From: Trichopria drosophilae
Taxonomy: Eukaryota > Arthropoda > Insecta > Hymenoptera > Diapriidae
Length of the DNA stretch: 64,000 nt
Assembly: GCA_030407085.1 (NCBI GenBank)
Contig: CM059587.1
Location: forward strand, 73,335,001 to 73,399,000
Direction: 5' to 3'
Shown: positions 34,710-45,961 of the stretch, one piece after another
How positions within the stretch are numbered: position 1 is the first letter of the stretch
How the letters are laid out: each line of letters opens with the position of its first letter
Position numbers and translations under genes: made by a program
Notes under the pieces: generated by a model
What the model was told of the DNA's origin: nothing
Databases searched by the model: none
What the model saw: only the letters and a program-made list of their open reading frames with translations

Positions 34710-35929
34710 CCGGGAGTAGAACTCTATTTTGCGCCCTGCCGTGAAATATTTGACAACAAACTATCGAGCCCCACGCCCGTCGTATTACAGCAAGTTAGAG
34801 ATCAACAAATAAGAAAATTCTTTTAAAAGTGTTCTGAATAACAAATTTGATGTGTAATGATGAGTATGGCATTAAACTTTTCTAAATTTATTTGGGAAAA
34901 ATGTAACTACTCTTATGGAAGCGCGATTTTTGAACTCGTTCGAATGTGCTAATATGTGACTCTTCGGAGTTCTTTCAGAATCGACAAATTTGTAAGAACG
35001 ATCTCTATAAAAAAATTGAATTTGTTCTAAATACAACTTAGAGAAACCATAATGATGTCCATCGATATCATGCATTTTTTAACAATATTTTGGTGAAACT
35101 AATTATGAAACATTTAAAACACTACTTACATTATATATGATATACTTGCATTTTATCTTTAGTATAATTAGGGCTCATAAATTTTCAGGATATTTTGCAA
35201 GCTAAATACTAAAAAATTTCGTATGTCCCAGGAGCAAAATAGCGATGCGTATAATTAATTACAGTCAAACAAGGCTTCATATGCGGCACTAATATGACAT
35301 TTTTCAAGTCTACAACTTAATATGACATAAATCACATGAATATTATATACACAAGTTTAATAAGTTATTTAATATCTAGTACAGGAATTTTGCAATCTGT
35401 GTAAAGTATGATTACATCGACATTAAATATAAAAATTTTTACAAATCGAAAGATGTTTTAAAACTTCATAATGAACACTTCTTCGTACTTTGTACATCAA
35501 CAAGTGATTAGTGTAGACGTCGCAATCTATTTTAAAAGATTTTATTTATGGTAACCGGTTCGTGACTCGTGTTCAGATGTTCAGTAATTTGTGGCACCAT
35601 AGGTAGTTCGAATTTTACTTAAATATTTTTTATCTACAGTTTACTGCAATCTAAAATAATACAAAATCGACGAAAAATATTTTTTATTGTCTTTAATTTC
35701 TATGAATTTAACATTCATTATTTAAGTCTAATGAATCATAACTTCTTTAACTTTTAAAGTTACTTCCGTTTGGACTAGCATCAGTCAGCATTTACGTAAC
35801 AAGGGCGCAATATTATCGATACTCGACGAGTGCGAAGTTTGTCTTTCTGTATAAGCGAAGAAAGGGTCCCGATAATTTGACCCGAACATTTAACTGTAGG
35901 GCGCAAAATCGAGTTCTACTCCCGGAGTG
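34710..35929. mobile_element. TTAA-flanked element with CTCCGGGAG termini, 1.22 kb
   Basis: The element has TTAA at 34706-34709 and 35930-35933. The right terminus, read inward, is CACTCCGGGAGTAGAACTCG then ATTTTGCGCCC; the left is CCGGGAGTAGAACTCTATTT then TGCGCCC, lacking the first four bases. Sub-terminal similarity (TTATCGAGCCCC against TTATCGGGACCC) takes the inverted repeats to about 90 bp. The 1 kb interior is AT-rich with no open frame above 67 codons, so it is non-autonomous. Solo-terminus copies lie at 412-490 and 58791-58872. It starts only 13 bp from the truncated AAGGTCA element. Confidence 0.75.
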
Positions 35930-36119
35930 TTAAAAAGAATTTCTAACAATTCATTCGTGCCCTTCTCAGATAAAATTTAATTTTTAAACGGCATATTATG
36001 TGATAGGGATAGTGCTAAATGAAAAATGATTGTTCTTATTCTGCTAATAATTACATAATATTCACTAAACTCGATAGTTAATTTATAATAAAAGTTAATT
36101 GTCACGTAATTCACAACAC

Positions 36120-36370
36120 GTGGAATTACAAACAATAGTTAAATTAACTATTTCGGTAGTAAACGAGACCACGAAATTGTTCCGTTTACTATTTCCAAAT
36201 ACTTAAATATCGTATTCCATAACCTTAAATGCACAATAGTTTCACAATCGAAAAGTCACATTAAATATCCCAGAATAGTAAAATAAATTGAACAAAATTT
36301 ATTCAACCACAACATCCATTTGTCATAGTAATAATAGTTATTGTAAGATGTCTCGCTTTCTGAGGGTTTC
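36120..36370. repeat. TAGT-type inverted-word cluster, possible MITE
   Basis: Words AATAGTTAAATTAACTATTT (36133), GTTTACTATTTCC and AATAATAGTTATTG match the vocabulary of the element at 27.2-28.3 kb. No clear termini were found, so its status as a transposon is uncertain. Confidence 0.3.
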
Positions 36371-36661
36371 TGTGCGTGACTTCATAAAGATCTCATAATG
36401 TCATCATGTTCAGTAAATCTTCAGAAAGTGGGATATCTGATTTCATTTAGAGTACATTTCGAAATCATTCTAAACTCTTTTTTATTTTGCTGTCTGGGAG
36501 ACAACGATAATTTACCTCGTCATGAATTCTGATATTAATGTATGTTACGACCATTTCTATTTTTTCTGACGATTCCATTAACCATTCTGTTTTTCTCTCT
36601 GTAGAGCTTTTTGAGTCTTGTTCCAGTTTTATGAAAATGTCATAAAAATCACGATTTTCGC

Positions 36662-36814
36662 GGTGCTGGTCGAAAAACCGACAAATTAAAAAACCGGCGG
36701 GTCGAAAAGCCGACAATCGAAAAGCCTACACATTAAAAAATAGACACATTGACAAATGGATAGTCATTTTTTGACCTGTCGGCTTTTTGATTTATCGGTT
36801 TTTCGACCGACACC
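36662..36814. mobile_element. CCGACA-family foldback element, copy 2 (compact, 153 bp)
   Basis: The left end GGTGCTGGTCGAAAAACCGA and right end (minus strand GGTGTCGGTCGAAAAACCGA) are near-identical inverted repeats. The interior is an array of units such as AAAAAACCGGCGGGTCG, AAAAGCCGACAATCG and AAAAGCCTACACATT that turns around once into its complement (TTTTTTGACCTGTCGGC). It is the most compact and symmetric copy in the window. Confidence 0.8.
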
Positions 36815-38490
36815 TGATTTTCGACATTGACAGAATGAAATTTAACTTAACTATATCACTATCATCCATATGATCTAAACAAAAGAGTGATCGATATATC
36901 TCAAAACTCGAGGAAAATCCGCAGTGCGTAATCTCATTTTCGTGCAAGTTGAATGAGAGAAATTTGCAACCGCGTACGGAACGTCAACTTCTATGAAGAG
37001 AATAATCGGAATTTTGTCGAACATGTGATTTGTTCTTTTATTTTCCGACCCTTGATTCTAAATTTGACCCGTATTGGATTTTTCGCGAACAACCGTGACG
37101 AAATACGAAGCAAATAATTGCCGAATATTGCTGCGGCCATACACCAGACTGAGTGACAGAGGAAATTCCTCTGAATCGTCACGCTAATATAACTCAATGA
37201 ACAAATTGTAACGGATAGCGGCTATTTGTTGCATCACTTACACCAAGTTAAACAATTGTAGTTTTATTTTCCAGACGCAATAACAAAAACTGAAGGGCTG
37301 AAATTTGTTTTCTGAAACGCAAACAACATATTGTATATTCAAGTAATATTGATTTGGGTGGTCACAGAATTTACTTGCAATAATTATATTTTACCTTCAG
37401 TTAAGTAACAATTAGAAATACAAATTTAGTATTTTAGTGCTAATATTGTATTGACGACTATACGGTTTTGAATATAATTATTATTCCTGCTGAAACACTT
37501 CTCAAAAACTCGTTGCAAAAAGCTTTTCTAAAAAAAAAATTCAATTTAACTTTTATTTTACAGAAATGTAAAAAAATATTTCTTAATATAATATCGATAG
37601 ACTTGTTATTAGAATGGTTTTTTGCTTTTCAGTTTTTAAAATATTCGCAGTTATTAATAGTATTCGTGTGGAGTGTAATGTTATATTAGTTTAGGTTCGT
37701 TTAGGTTAGGTTTTATCGGCTTTTTCCCTTTCTAAGTATTTTTTGTGTAAAATTGGTAATTTTTTGTTTCATTTTCTTTCGCAAAAAGTTTTGTTAGTAA
37801 AAAGTTATTTTCCAAATATTTTATGCTGGATTTTGTTCCAGTTTTTATTGACAGTTTTTGTAACGTATACCCATCTTTTAGTGTCATACGATCAATATCA
37901 AACTCTCTGCATTCAGATAATTATTATTTTTTCTAATTATCGACATTTAGTAATAACTATAGAGCTCATGGTTGAATACTTCGTAATATTAAACGAATCT
38001 TTTCTGTTGGCCGCATGCGTTTTATTGTAAAAAAAAGTTTATTTCAATAGGTGTTGTTTCATATCTTTATTTTATTTTCATTATATTTATTCATTAATTA
38101 ATTATTAATCGTTCAAAAAATATTTCTTTAGTCATTTTTGATGAGGACGGATAGATTTTAAACAGTTTCATTTTTAAAATAAAAAATGTTTCAAGGGGCA
38201 AAAAAATTGCTTACGTATTGTATACTTTTTTAAATTGCTTACACAATTGAATTCCATATCAAAAGTAACTAGAGAAATAATTTTTTTGTTACTTTTGAAC
38301 AATTTTTTAACAAAACTGATTTTTGTTGTCAAAATTTGTTATTATGATTGAAAATATTTTGAAAGTTACGTAATTTTATAATAAACAATGGTAAATAACT
38401 TTGGATAATGTTAATTATTTATTTAGTAAGATGTATTGTGCTAATAGGTTATAATCTAGCTGATGCACATTATTAACTTATGAATTAATG
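36815..38490. other. AT-rich noncoding DNA
   Basis: No supported gene. TTAGGTTAGG at about 37700 is a two-unit telomere-like word. A moderately GC-rich patch lies at 36925-37200. Hydrophobic frames at 37468-37689 and 37743-38030 (Phe/Leu/Ile-rich) are low-complexity and judged spurious. Confidence 0.45.
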
Positions 38491-38702
38491 CACTGAGAAA
38501 AATATTAGTAAGATTGACTAAATATGTGGTTGCCTATTAGTAGGCAGATATTTAGTAATTTCAAGTATATTTTAATTAAATTCACCAAATTTGGTTCAAT
38601 CAATATTATCATTCATTTGGAAGAACTACTATTCAGCCCAATATTTAGGAGCTAACCGTCAACCACATATTTAGTCAACATTACTAAATTATGTTTCCAG
38701 TG
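38491..38702. mobile_element. TAGT-type MITE, 212 bp
   Basis: The left arm starts CACTGAGAAAAATATTAGTA and the right arm (minus strand) CACTGGAAACATAATTTAGT. Both run into GTTGACTAAATATGTGGTTG-type sequence, so the inverted repeats are about 43 bp with indels. The interior is AT-rich with CTACTATTCAG and CTATTAGTAGG words. No open frame. The target duplication is unclear (possible TG). Confidence 0.75.
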
Positions 38703-39178
38703 TGAAAGAGATATAAATCAGAATATTAATATATTTTATTGCGCAAATAATATAAACCACTTTCGCCTACTAATTTAACACCATTTCTGCTACTGTAACT
38801 TTTTATGAAAGACGATAGTTAATTTGACTACGGGCAACAGTTTTCCCGTTAATTTACTACAATAAGTGTAGTCATTTTTTAGCAGTTGTTACTTTTCATT
38901 CTCTCCAAGTGAAAGAAACAAAAAAACCTACATTAGAAAATCGATGTTACTAAATTGGCATGTTTGTAATTAATATTTAAACAATAGACTGAAATCTACA
39001 AGTTTGTTTCTAAAAAGGTTCGTAAAACTGAATTTTTTCCGACCATCATTTACAACGAATTTCTGAAAGTTAATTTCTTCAAATCGTTCAAAGTTAAGTA
39101 AGACACTAGCTAAAATTTCAGCAAAGTAAAGAACCGCTATAAAAAATACGACGATTGATGAAAACTACGAAAAGACAC

Positions 39179-40640
39179 CTTAACCCATTAATACCTGAAA
39201 AATACAAAATTGAATAGTGATTTATGGTTCGCATATTTTTATAAAATCGCTTAGTTTTTTACGACTCTACATTTTTTAGATATTTTTTAAATCATTTAAA
39301 AGATGGAAAAACTTCACCATGTTCAGTTTTCTCAAACTTTCTTAAAAAAATTGCGATGTTGACAGGATTTTTTTTCTAGAAAACCACCGAGTTTTACCAG
39401 GAAAATGTTTTTTTTTTAATGGAATAAATAGCTACAAACGAGTTATTAATAATTTCATTTGAAAAATATGGTGCTAGTTTACTTTCGACATATTTTTCCT
39501 AAAAATAGGAGCCTTTAAAAAATTGATAACATCGATAAGATTTGCGTATTCTACTCATATTATCAGAATGTTTTAGTTTATTTCATTCCCGCGATGATTG
39601 AATTTTGAAGATTGCTGCATGAAAATATTATATAGTTAGTTTTATTATTTGAATAGTAGACCTGGCTACCTAATTAGTCCAGCTCACTCTTTAGATAGTA
39701 AAATTAACAAAAATTATGGCTGCGTTTTATCCTACTATCCAGTTAGTAATTCCAACTATTTCATTTTTTCGTGTGATTATGAATATTTTGCAATATTAAA
39801 AAATTGTAGAATTAAATATGGCGGAATTTTTGTACACTTTTTACCGTTTTCAGGCGGAAAATGCTCACTTGAGAGATTTTGAGATCTCTTCTTACGAATT
39901 CGTGGTATTTCCCAACAACCATTATCTAAAATTTTACGACGAAAATCGTTGCTATGTATTTACTACAGCTCACATCCCATATTACAAAGACATCTTCAAG
40001 AGCTCTTTAAGAAGTCTTAAAAACTGTAAGATGTTTTTATCAAAAATTGTTTTAAACACTTGCAAAAAAGAGCTCTTAAAGTGCTCTTCTAGAAGAGTTA
40101 TGCGACGATTTAAGAGTTCTACAAGAGCTCTCAAACATAAGGTCTTAGAAAATATTATGGATATTCTGCAATATTAAAAAAATTTCGCATTCAATAACGC
40201 GCATATTCCATTCTTACCGTTTTCGGGTTGAAAATGCTGAATCAAGGGTTTTTGAAGTCTCTTATGACGAATGTGATGTTAAAAAAACTTTTACTTCAAA
40301 TTACCAAAGTTTTGAATGATTGATATATGCAGGAAAAAAATGACGAAGGCAAACTACCCCATGTTGTTTAGCCCATTTTTTAGCTGTTTATTGTATAAAG
40401 AAAACATTTTTATGATTAGTCGGGTTTTCTAGCAAAAATTGTGGGAAAATCGAGATTTTTTACGAGAAATTTTTAGGAAGAAGTACAAGATGAAATTAAT
40501 GGTTGCATCTTGTAGATCTCAACTAGAAACATCTAAAAAATGTATTGTTGTCAGAAACGAATAATTTCATTAAAATTTGAGAGTCCAAAATCGCTTTTCA
40601 ATTTTGTAAATATTCAGACTTTAATACGGTAACTCCAGAA
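39179..40640. mobile_element. Foldback element 1 (~1.46 kb) starting AACCCATTAA
   Basis: The left side (39185-39310: CTGAAAAATACAAAATTGAA, TAGTGATTT, then ACATTTTTTAGATATTTTTT) pairs with the right side (40490-40625, minus-strand order TCTGAATATTTACAAAATTG, AAAGCGATTTT, then ACATTTTTTAGATGTTTCTA). Arms are about 130 bp and diverged. The interior contains a TAGTAA-MITE fragment (39651-39772) and two partial copies of a ~378 bp unit. No transposase was seen. Confidence 0.5.
39783..40270. repeat. Partial tandem duplication (~378 bp) inside foldback 1
   Basis: GCAATATTAAAAAATT at 39790 and GCAATATTAAAAAAATT at 40168 are each followed by TTTTTACCGTTTTCAGGCGG or TCTTACCGTTTTCGGGTTG, AAAATGCT and TCTCTT.TACGAAT. 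The first unit continues through a GAGCTCTT-rich segment (39990-40140) that recurs at 42676-42920. Confidence 0.55.
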
Positions 40641-40749
40641 GTTTCTGATAAAAAAAAATGTCTGGATGAATGGGATTTTCAGTAAAAACTAAAGTTTCTT
40701 GGCCCCTGCTCTGATTTTAACGGCTCAGGGTATAATTTGGAAGCAGAAA

Positions 40750-41250
40750 AAAATGTTTTTGAAAGTGATACACGGGGACGTACGTCAAAGGAACAAAGGG
40801 ACCTGACGCGCGCGATCAAGAATATTTGTACGAAACAGTCTGGCTTTGAGCCGGGTTTTCTGCGATGTTCCCACCGGATCGTCGACATCCCACCTACAAT
40901 TCCCGCCCTCGTGTCCCACCCCCCGAGTCTCTTCCGACCCCAGACATGTACGGGGGCAAGCGCGCCCCACCACCTCGTCGGAGGTCCCGCCATGATCCGC
41001 GTTTCCCGCCCCTTGCCCCCGACCCCCACACCCCTCGATCCTTCTATCTCCCTCTCTCTCCCAACCCCAAGTTTTCGGCACGATTTCTGCTTTTTTTCTC
41101 GAATTTCGATACGATTATCCCAGCTATAAGCAAGTTTATCTCCCGTTTCCGCGGACTTCCGGTTTTAAACTATTTTACCCCGTGTTATCGCGTAATATTC
41201 TCCGCGTAATGAATTCTGCTTTTAATGAAGTCGTCGTAATGTTGTCCGGC
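40750..41250. promoter_or_regulatory. GC-rich island F, candidate regulatory element
   Basis: A GC-rich, strongly C-biased island (for example CCGCCCCTTGCCCCCGACCC at about 41007, then a CTCTCTCTCCC tract at about 41050). CCTGACGCGCGCGATC lies at about 40801. Five overlapping open frames on both strands show that openness is compositional. No protein domain was recognised. The CT-rich tract is GAGA-factor-like on the minus strand. Regulatory function is inferred. Confidence 0.35.
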
Positions 41251-41591
41251 GACAATTTATATTCCCTCGCGACCACTGTTTTTGCCTCTTGGCTTTTAAT
41301 GTCGGCATTACATCTTCCATATGAGTCTATTAGAAAAATTCTGAATACACGTAATCATTTTGTCTCGGAGGATTTGTCCTTGGTCCTTTTCAATGTTAGC
41401 AAGTTTTGACATTTTTTTTAACGATACGAATTATTTTTAGTGTCGATACGAGGTGAAGGAAAGAAAAAGTTGTACCTTCTAGTGGCACCACGTAATCTTC
41501 AAATTATTTGAAATATTTCGAAAATGTTTAAGATCCTGGAGTATTCCGAGGATATTTCTTATCGCTATTTTGGTCTGATGTGGTTGCAATT

Positions 41592-42665
41592 TAACCCATT
41601 AACGCCGGTAATGACATTTTTGTCACTTCAATTTCAGTCAAGAATTTCGCATCAAAATCGAAGTCGAACGAAATTGAAAGGTATTTCCTAGTATTTTCGA
41701 GATCGCTCTTTCAAATTCCAAGGTCAAAATTTAGTCAGGAATCTCGAGATAAATGTGAAAAATAAGAAATTTTTATTTTCATCCATTTTTCCTAACAATC
41801 TGAGTATTGCAATTCTATTCAAACTGTGAAGAAAAGTGACAAAAATATCTTAATTTGAAAGAGAAATTTACTTTTATACTCCCCTTTATTTTAACCTCAA
41901 AATAATGTCCCCAATGAAAATTTATTTAAATTTTCCGGACGGTCTAATTAAAAAACTACGAACTGTCTTTAAAAATTGCTAATAACAAAATATTTTTAGA
42001 GTTCATAGAAGAATATACAAGAATTTTTTTAATTTTCTCAACGATATTTAAAAACTTGTTTATTTTATTTTTTTTTTATTTAAAACATTCACGACTAATT
42101 TCGAAAAACTGTTGGTACATTCAACAAAAAAAATTCATAGAATTCATAAAAACAAAGATTTTTTTTACTGAGAATTTTTAAATAATATTGAACAAAAAAT
42201 TTTTCAAAACATAGTATGAAAAATCTAAAAAAAATTTAGTATATTCCTCGATCAATTCTAATAACATTTAGTTATTAGCGTTTTGTTTACTCTTGTAGAT
42301 TTTTACTTAGGATGTCTAGAATTTTTCAAAGAAATTTCCATCGACCACACCATTCTGAGGTCATTAAAATGGAGTGGGGAATAAAAGTAACATTTTTTCT
42401 AAAAGTTTAAATATTTTCTTCAATTTTCTTCATAATTTGAATAGGATCCAAATATTCTGCTAGTTGTAAAAATTGTTAAGGAATAATTCCTAATTCTTTT
42501 ACCATTTTTTAGAAGTTTGACATATTGCAATTACTGACGACTGAAACTCAATTTTGAAGAGCTACCACGAAATATTAGTATATTTCTTTCAATTTTTCGT
42601 CCTTCGATTTTGATGCGAAAAACTAATGAAATTGAAGTGAAAAAAATATCAGTTCCGGTTTGAAT
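41592..42665. mobile_element. Foldback element 2 (~1.07 kb), same AACCCATTAA start
   Basis: The left side (41592-41720: CGGTAATGACATTTTTGTCA, CTTCAATTTCAGTCAAG, then TTTCGCATCAAAATCGAAG) is matched on the minus strand from 42662 inward (CCGGAACTGATATTTTTTTC, ACTTCAATTTCATTAG, then TTTTCGCATCAAAATCGAAG). Arms are over 100 bp. The interior is AT-rich and noncoding. It starts with the same AACCCATTAA phrase as foldback 1 and is followed at once by the GAGCTCTT-rich repeat, so the two elements appear to be related or co-amplified. Confidence 0.65.
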
Positions 42666-42675
42666 GAAGACATCT

Positions 42676-42920
42676 CGTGGTATTTCCCAACAACCATTAT
42701 CTTTAATTTTGAGAAGAAAATCGTTGCTAAGTATTTATTACAACTTACGTCCTACATTACAAACGCATCTTTAAGAGCTCTATAAGAAGTCATCTGTAAG
42801 ATGTTTTAAATACTTATAAGAAAGAGTTCTTAAAGTCATCTTTAAAATGACTTGTGCGTGGATTTTAAGAGTTCTACAAGAGCTCTCTAACGTAAGGTCT
42901 CAGAAAAGAGCTCTTATTTG
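42676..42920 (+). repeat. GAGCTCTT-rich repeat, second copy of 39901-40155
   Basis: Starts CGTGGTATTTCCCAACAACC exactly as at 39901, then shares GAAAATCGTTGCTA, CATCTT.AAGAGCTCT, CTGTAAGATGTTTT and AAGAGTTCTACAAGAGCTCT. It is a diverged direct repeat with 2.8 kb spacing. The 15-20 bp AAGAGCTCTT-type palindromes within it form local hairpins. Noncoding. Confidence 0.75.
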
Positions 42921-43209
42921 AATCATATGACATGCAATATAAAATAAATAATATAAATGAAATGCAAATTTCTGAGAATTGTAGATTCTAAGTTTGTTAT
43001 TTCTAAGTTAATTAGTAATATATATATAATTCTTACGCGAGTTCCTTTTTACGGTTTGCATAGTTATATATTTGACGGCGATTACATCCAATATAATGGG
43101 GATTATATAATAATAATAAAAAATTGTGTAAAAATAACAAAATGTCGCAAAAGCACTTATTTATTCTTTATGTCATCCATCGGTCTGCATATAAAGTAAA
43201 TATCGCGCG

Positions 43210-43870
43210 ATTTCATTTTGAATCCAATTGCCACCTATTGTTGGGAAGGAATACAGATTTCAACTCTGGAGATCCTTTTGCCAAAAAAGAGATGGTCCAA
43301 AATGAGATAGATTTGACACGTCAACCCACAAGACTTCCTAGAAATATTTTATGAACTCCAAAATAACACTTCTTGAAGAGCTCATTTCATATATTGTAAT
43401 AATTAAGACCTCTTATGGAAGTCTTTTTGCAACATTGAACTCAGTTTTGGATGATCTATTTAAGAGGTATGTTATGGGACATTACCATAAAATTCGATAC
43501 CTAGTGTTGTGCTTCGAATGTTACCAACTATACAGTCATTGTGCTTTATTATCATTCTTTGAATTATCATTTTTACTTAGTTTTCAATCCTTTAATAATC
43601 GAATGTTTAGTAAAGGTAGCCAAGGGTTTCCTGTGTCGCTGATTGCAGATTATTGAGGCTGAAGTCAGAATTCAAAAATTCAAACTGGCGGATCCAATAT
43701 GGCGGACGAACAAATTAAAAATCAAATAGATTTGCCTGAAAATCGTTATACTCAAGGGTTTCCGAGGTCGTTGATTTTATATTTTTTATCCCAAAAACCC
43801 CGGAGTAATGAGTTTCCAACAAATCTGATGATTTTTAATATTTTCATCATGAAAATTCACAATTTGCTGT
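43210..43870. repeat. GGCGGA/CCATATTGG dispersed family, copies 4a and 4b
   Basis: 43630-43700 carries GTCGCTGATTGCAGATTATT, CAAAATTCAAACTGGCGGAT-type phrasing and CCAATATGGCGGACGAACAA, then AAGGGTTTCCGAGGTCGTTG (43755) and CCCGGAGTAATGAGTTTCC (43799). A more degraded piece at 43225-43330 shares the AGATAGATTTG phrase. Short open frames (43699-43887) are by-products of the repeat. Confidence 0.6.
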
Positions 43871-44107
43871 ACCAAAATAGCACATGACAAGTCTGTTAAT
43901 AATAATATTACCTATTATTATCTAATTTGTAGTCTTTCATTTTGATTGCATTGAAAGTAATAATATATAGCATATCTTGATTCTATTTTATTGATTTATT
44001 TTATTCTTTATTTATTTATTTTATTTTATTTTTTGTTGTTGTTGGAAAAGTTTCCCTAGAGCTAGAGATTGGATATTTTGAAATGCAAATTTCTGAGAAT
44101 TGTTGAT

Positions 44108-44247
44108 TCTAACTAGATATCGTTATAAGACATAGCCACCGTATTTAGTTAATTTTACTATCTAAATATCTGTAAACCTTCGCAGCCAAGTCTACTATGT
44201 AAATAGCAAAACCAACTAAAACAAGTAGTTGTAATCCTACTATTATC
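44108..44247 (-). mobile_element. TAGTAA-type MITE, truncated, minus orientation
   Basis: The 140 bp core (GACATAGCCACCGTATTTAG, TGTAAACCTTCGCAGCCAAG, TCTACTATGTAAATAGC) is the close reverse complement of 45795-45935. It lacks the outer GAAATAGTTGG terminus on the left. It sits in DNA whose flanks (GAAATGCAAATTTCTGAGAA at 44080) also occur at 42958, which suggests insertion into an older repeat. Confidence 0.7.
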
Positions 44248-44250
44248 CAG

Positions 44251-45767
44251 CACATTTTGTTATTTTTACACAATTTTTTATTATTATTATTGAATATTTA
44301 TTACTTTCAAAGTTAGGATGACTTTAATGAATTTATTTTGTTCCCTAGGGAGAGAATGTGCTATTTTGCGCCCCGAGTGTGAGAAACGATATTACGAATG
44401 ATTTGTTATATATTATTACAAATCAAATACGTAACAACCCCTATGGAACAAAATATAATTGCAAAAATATATTTTTTGATCGTTTTTTTGCCGTTTTATT
44501 ATATTTTAATATAATACATTTATAGTTATATATTTAGTAAATCAATTTTTAGGTGTATTGTTTAAGAGACTGTATGAAAATCAGATATTCGGCAACAAAA
44601 AATAAAATGTTTATATTTACAATTAGATTTTGTTCTGTATTGAAATTTATTGTAATGTTTTCATAACAAAACATTTTCTCGTGGTGTTCTAACATGGAAT
44701 GAGATTGAAATAATATATTTGCTATGTTGCAAATACCATGTAATATCTATAGAACATTACATAATGTATCATATCGCGAATGTAATAATTACGTAACATT
44801 GATTTATTACTATATATCAGGAGATCGACAGCATCTGGTACACTTGAACCTCTGGTTCTCTTCAATACATATGCAAACTTTTCACTTAATGTAGTGGGCG
44901 TATGTAAGTAGTGAAAGTATTGGCAAAATATAGTGAGTGTATAAAACTTGGAAGTATTGTAGTGCATTTAAAATACCAACGTGTCGTATCGTAATATATC
45001 ACAATTAAATTCATATCCCTCTTTCGTCTGTTTTAAGTCTCTTTTTTAATTTCTTTTCTCACGTAAATTATTTTCAACGAGTGTTTTCATTATGTTTCGA
45101 ATTTTAATGTTGCAATATCAGTTTTCATTAGTATTTCCATTAGCATAACCTTCAATCTTGACTAATATGAATATATTTCCTGATCAAACTCTATCCATGT
45201 AAGAATGGCATATCTAACATAATTTTTCATAAACATTCTATTCACATCATGATATCAATATTACATCTGTCTTGGTCAGCAGAATTAAAATAAGTTCATA
45301 ACGATCTTCGAATGTACTCTAAAGGAAATTTAAAAAAAAAGTTTTTCCAAGCTTCGAATCATAATGACCAGTTGGTCAGTTTATTAATAAATACAAAAAA
45401 AAATACGAATTATATCAAGTTAATTGACGAAAACCACATAATTTGACGCATCTGACCTATTGGAGAGCACATTATGAGATCATTCTGAACTATTTTTTAT
45501 GTCTGCTATCTAGGATGTTACTTGCAATACGGGATACATTTATGGGGTGCATAGCTATCCCAAAATAGTGCTTTACACCTTACTGAAATGTTACTTTACA
45601 GTGGAAAGGATTAAGTTATATTTATTAAAATTTTATTATGGCTGAACAATGTCATATTTAGCTGTAAACGAATGAATATTTAGCTACGTTTTCTTTATAG
45701 CATAACTGAGAGAAATGCGGATAGTTGTGGATCATTCATTTTATAAGAAATTAAATTAATTAATACC
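44251..45767. other. AT-rich noncoding DNA
   Basis: No supported gene. TTTTGCGCCCCGAGTG at about 44364 is a short relic of the CTCCGGGAG family. The 44262-44305 phrase ACATTTTGTTATTTTTACAC recurs inverted at 43104-43146. Confidence 0.45.
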
Positions 45768-45961
45768 CACAAAAAAAGAAATAGTTGGCTTTACTACCTA
45801 AATAGTACGATCACAACTACTAGTCTTAGTTGGTTTTGCTATTTACATAGTAGACTTGGCTGCGAAGGTTTACAGATATTTAAATTGTAAAATTAACTCA
45901 ATACGGTGGCTATGTCTTATAATGATATCCAGTTAGTAATTCCAACTATTTCGTTTTTTCC
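45768..45961 (+). mobile_element. TAGTAA-type MITE, full-length, 194 bp
   Basis: The left terminus CACAAAAAAAGAAATAGTTG is answered by the right (minus strand GGAAAAAACGAAATAGTTGG). Both continue with a TTACTA word. The interior holds CTATTTACATAGTAGACTTG and GGTTTACAGATATTTAAATT, the same sequence as 44108-44247 inverted. Noncoding. Confidence 0.8.

Noticed and set aside
37468..38030. Hydrophobic frames resembling membrane proteins
   Set aside because: Phe/Leu/Ile richness follows from T-rich DNA; no start context, charge pattern or homology was seen.
40679..41209. Five open frames in both strands of GC island F
   Set aside because: Same reasoning: simultaneous openness, Pro/Arg/Gly-rich, no domain.
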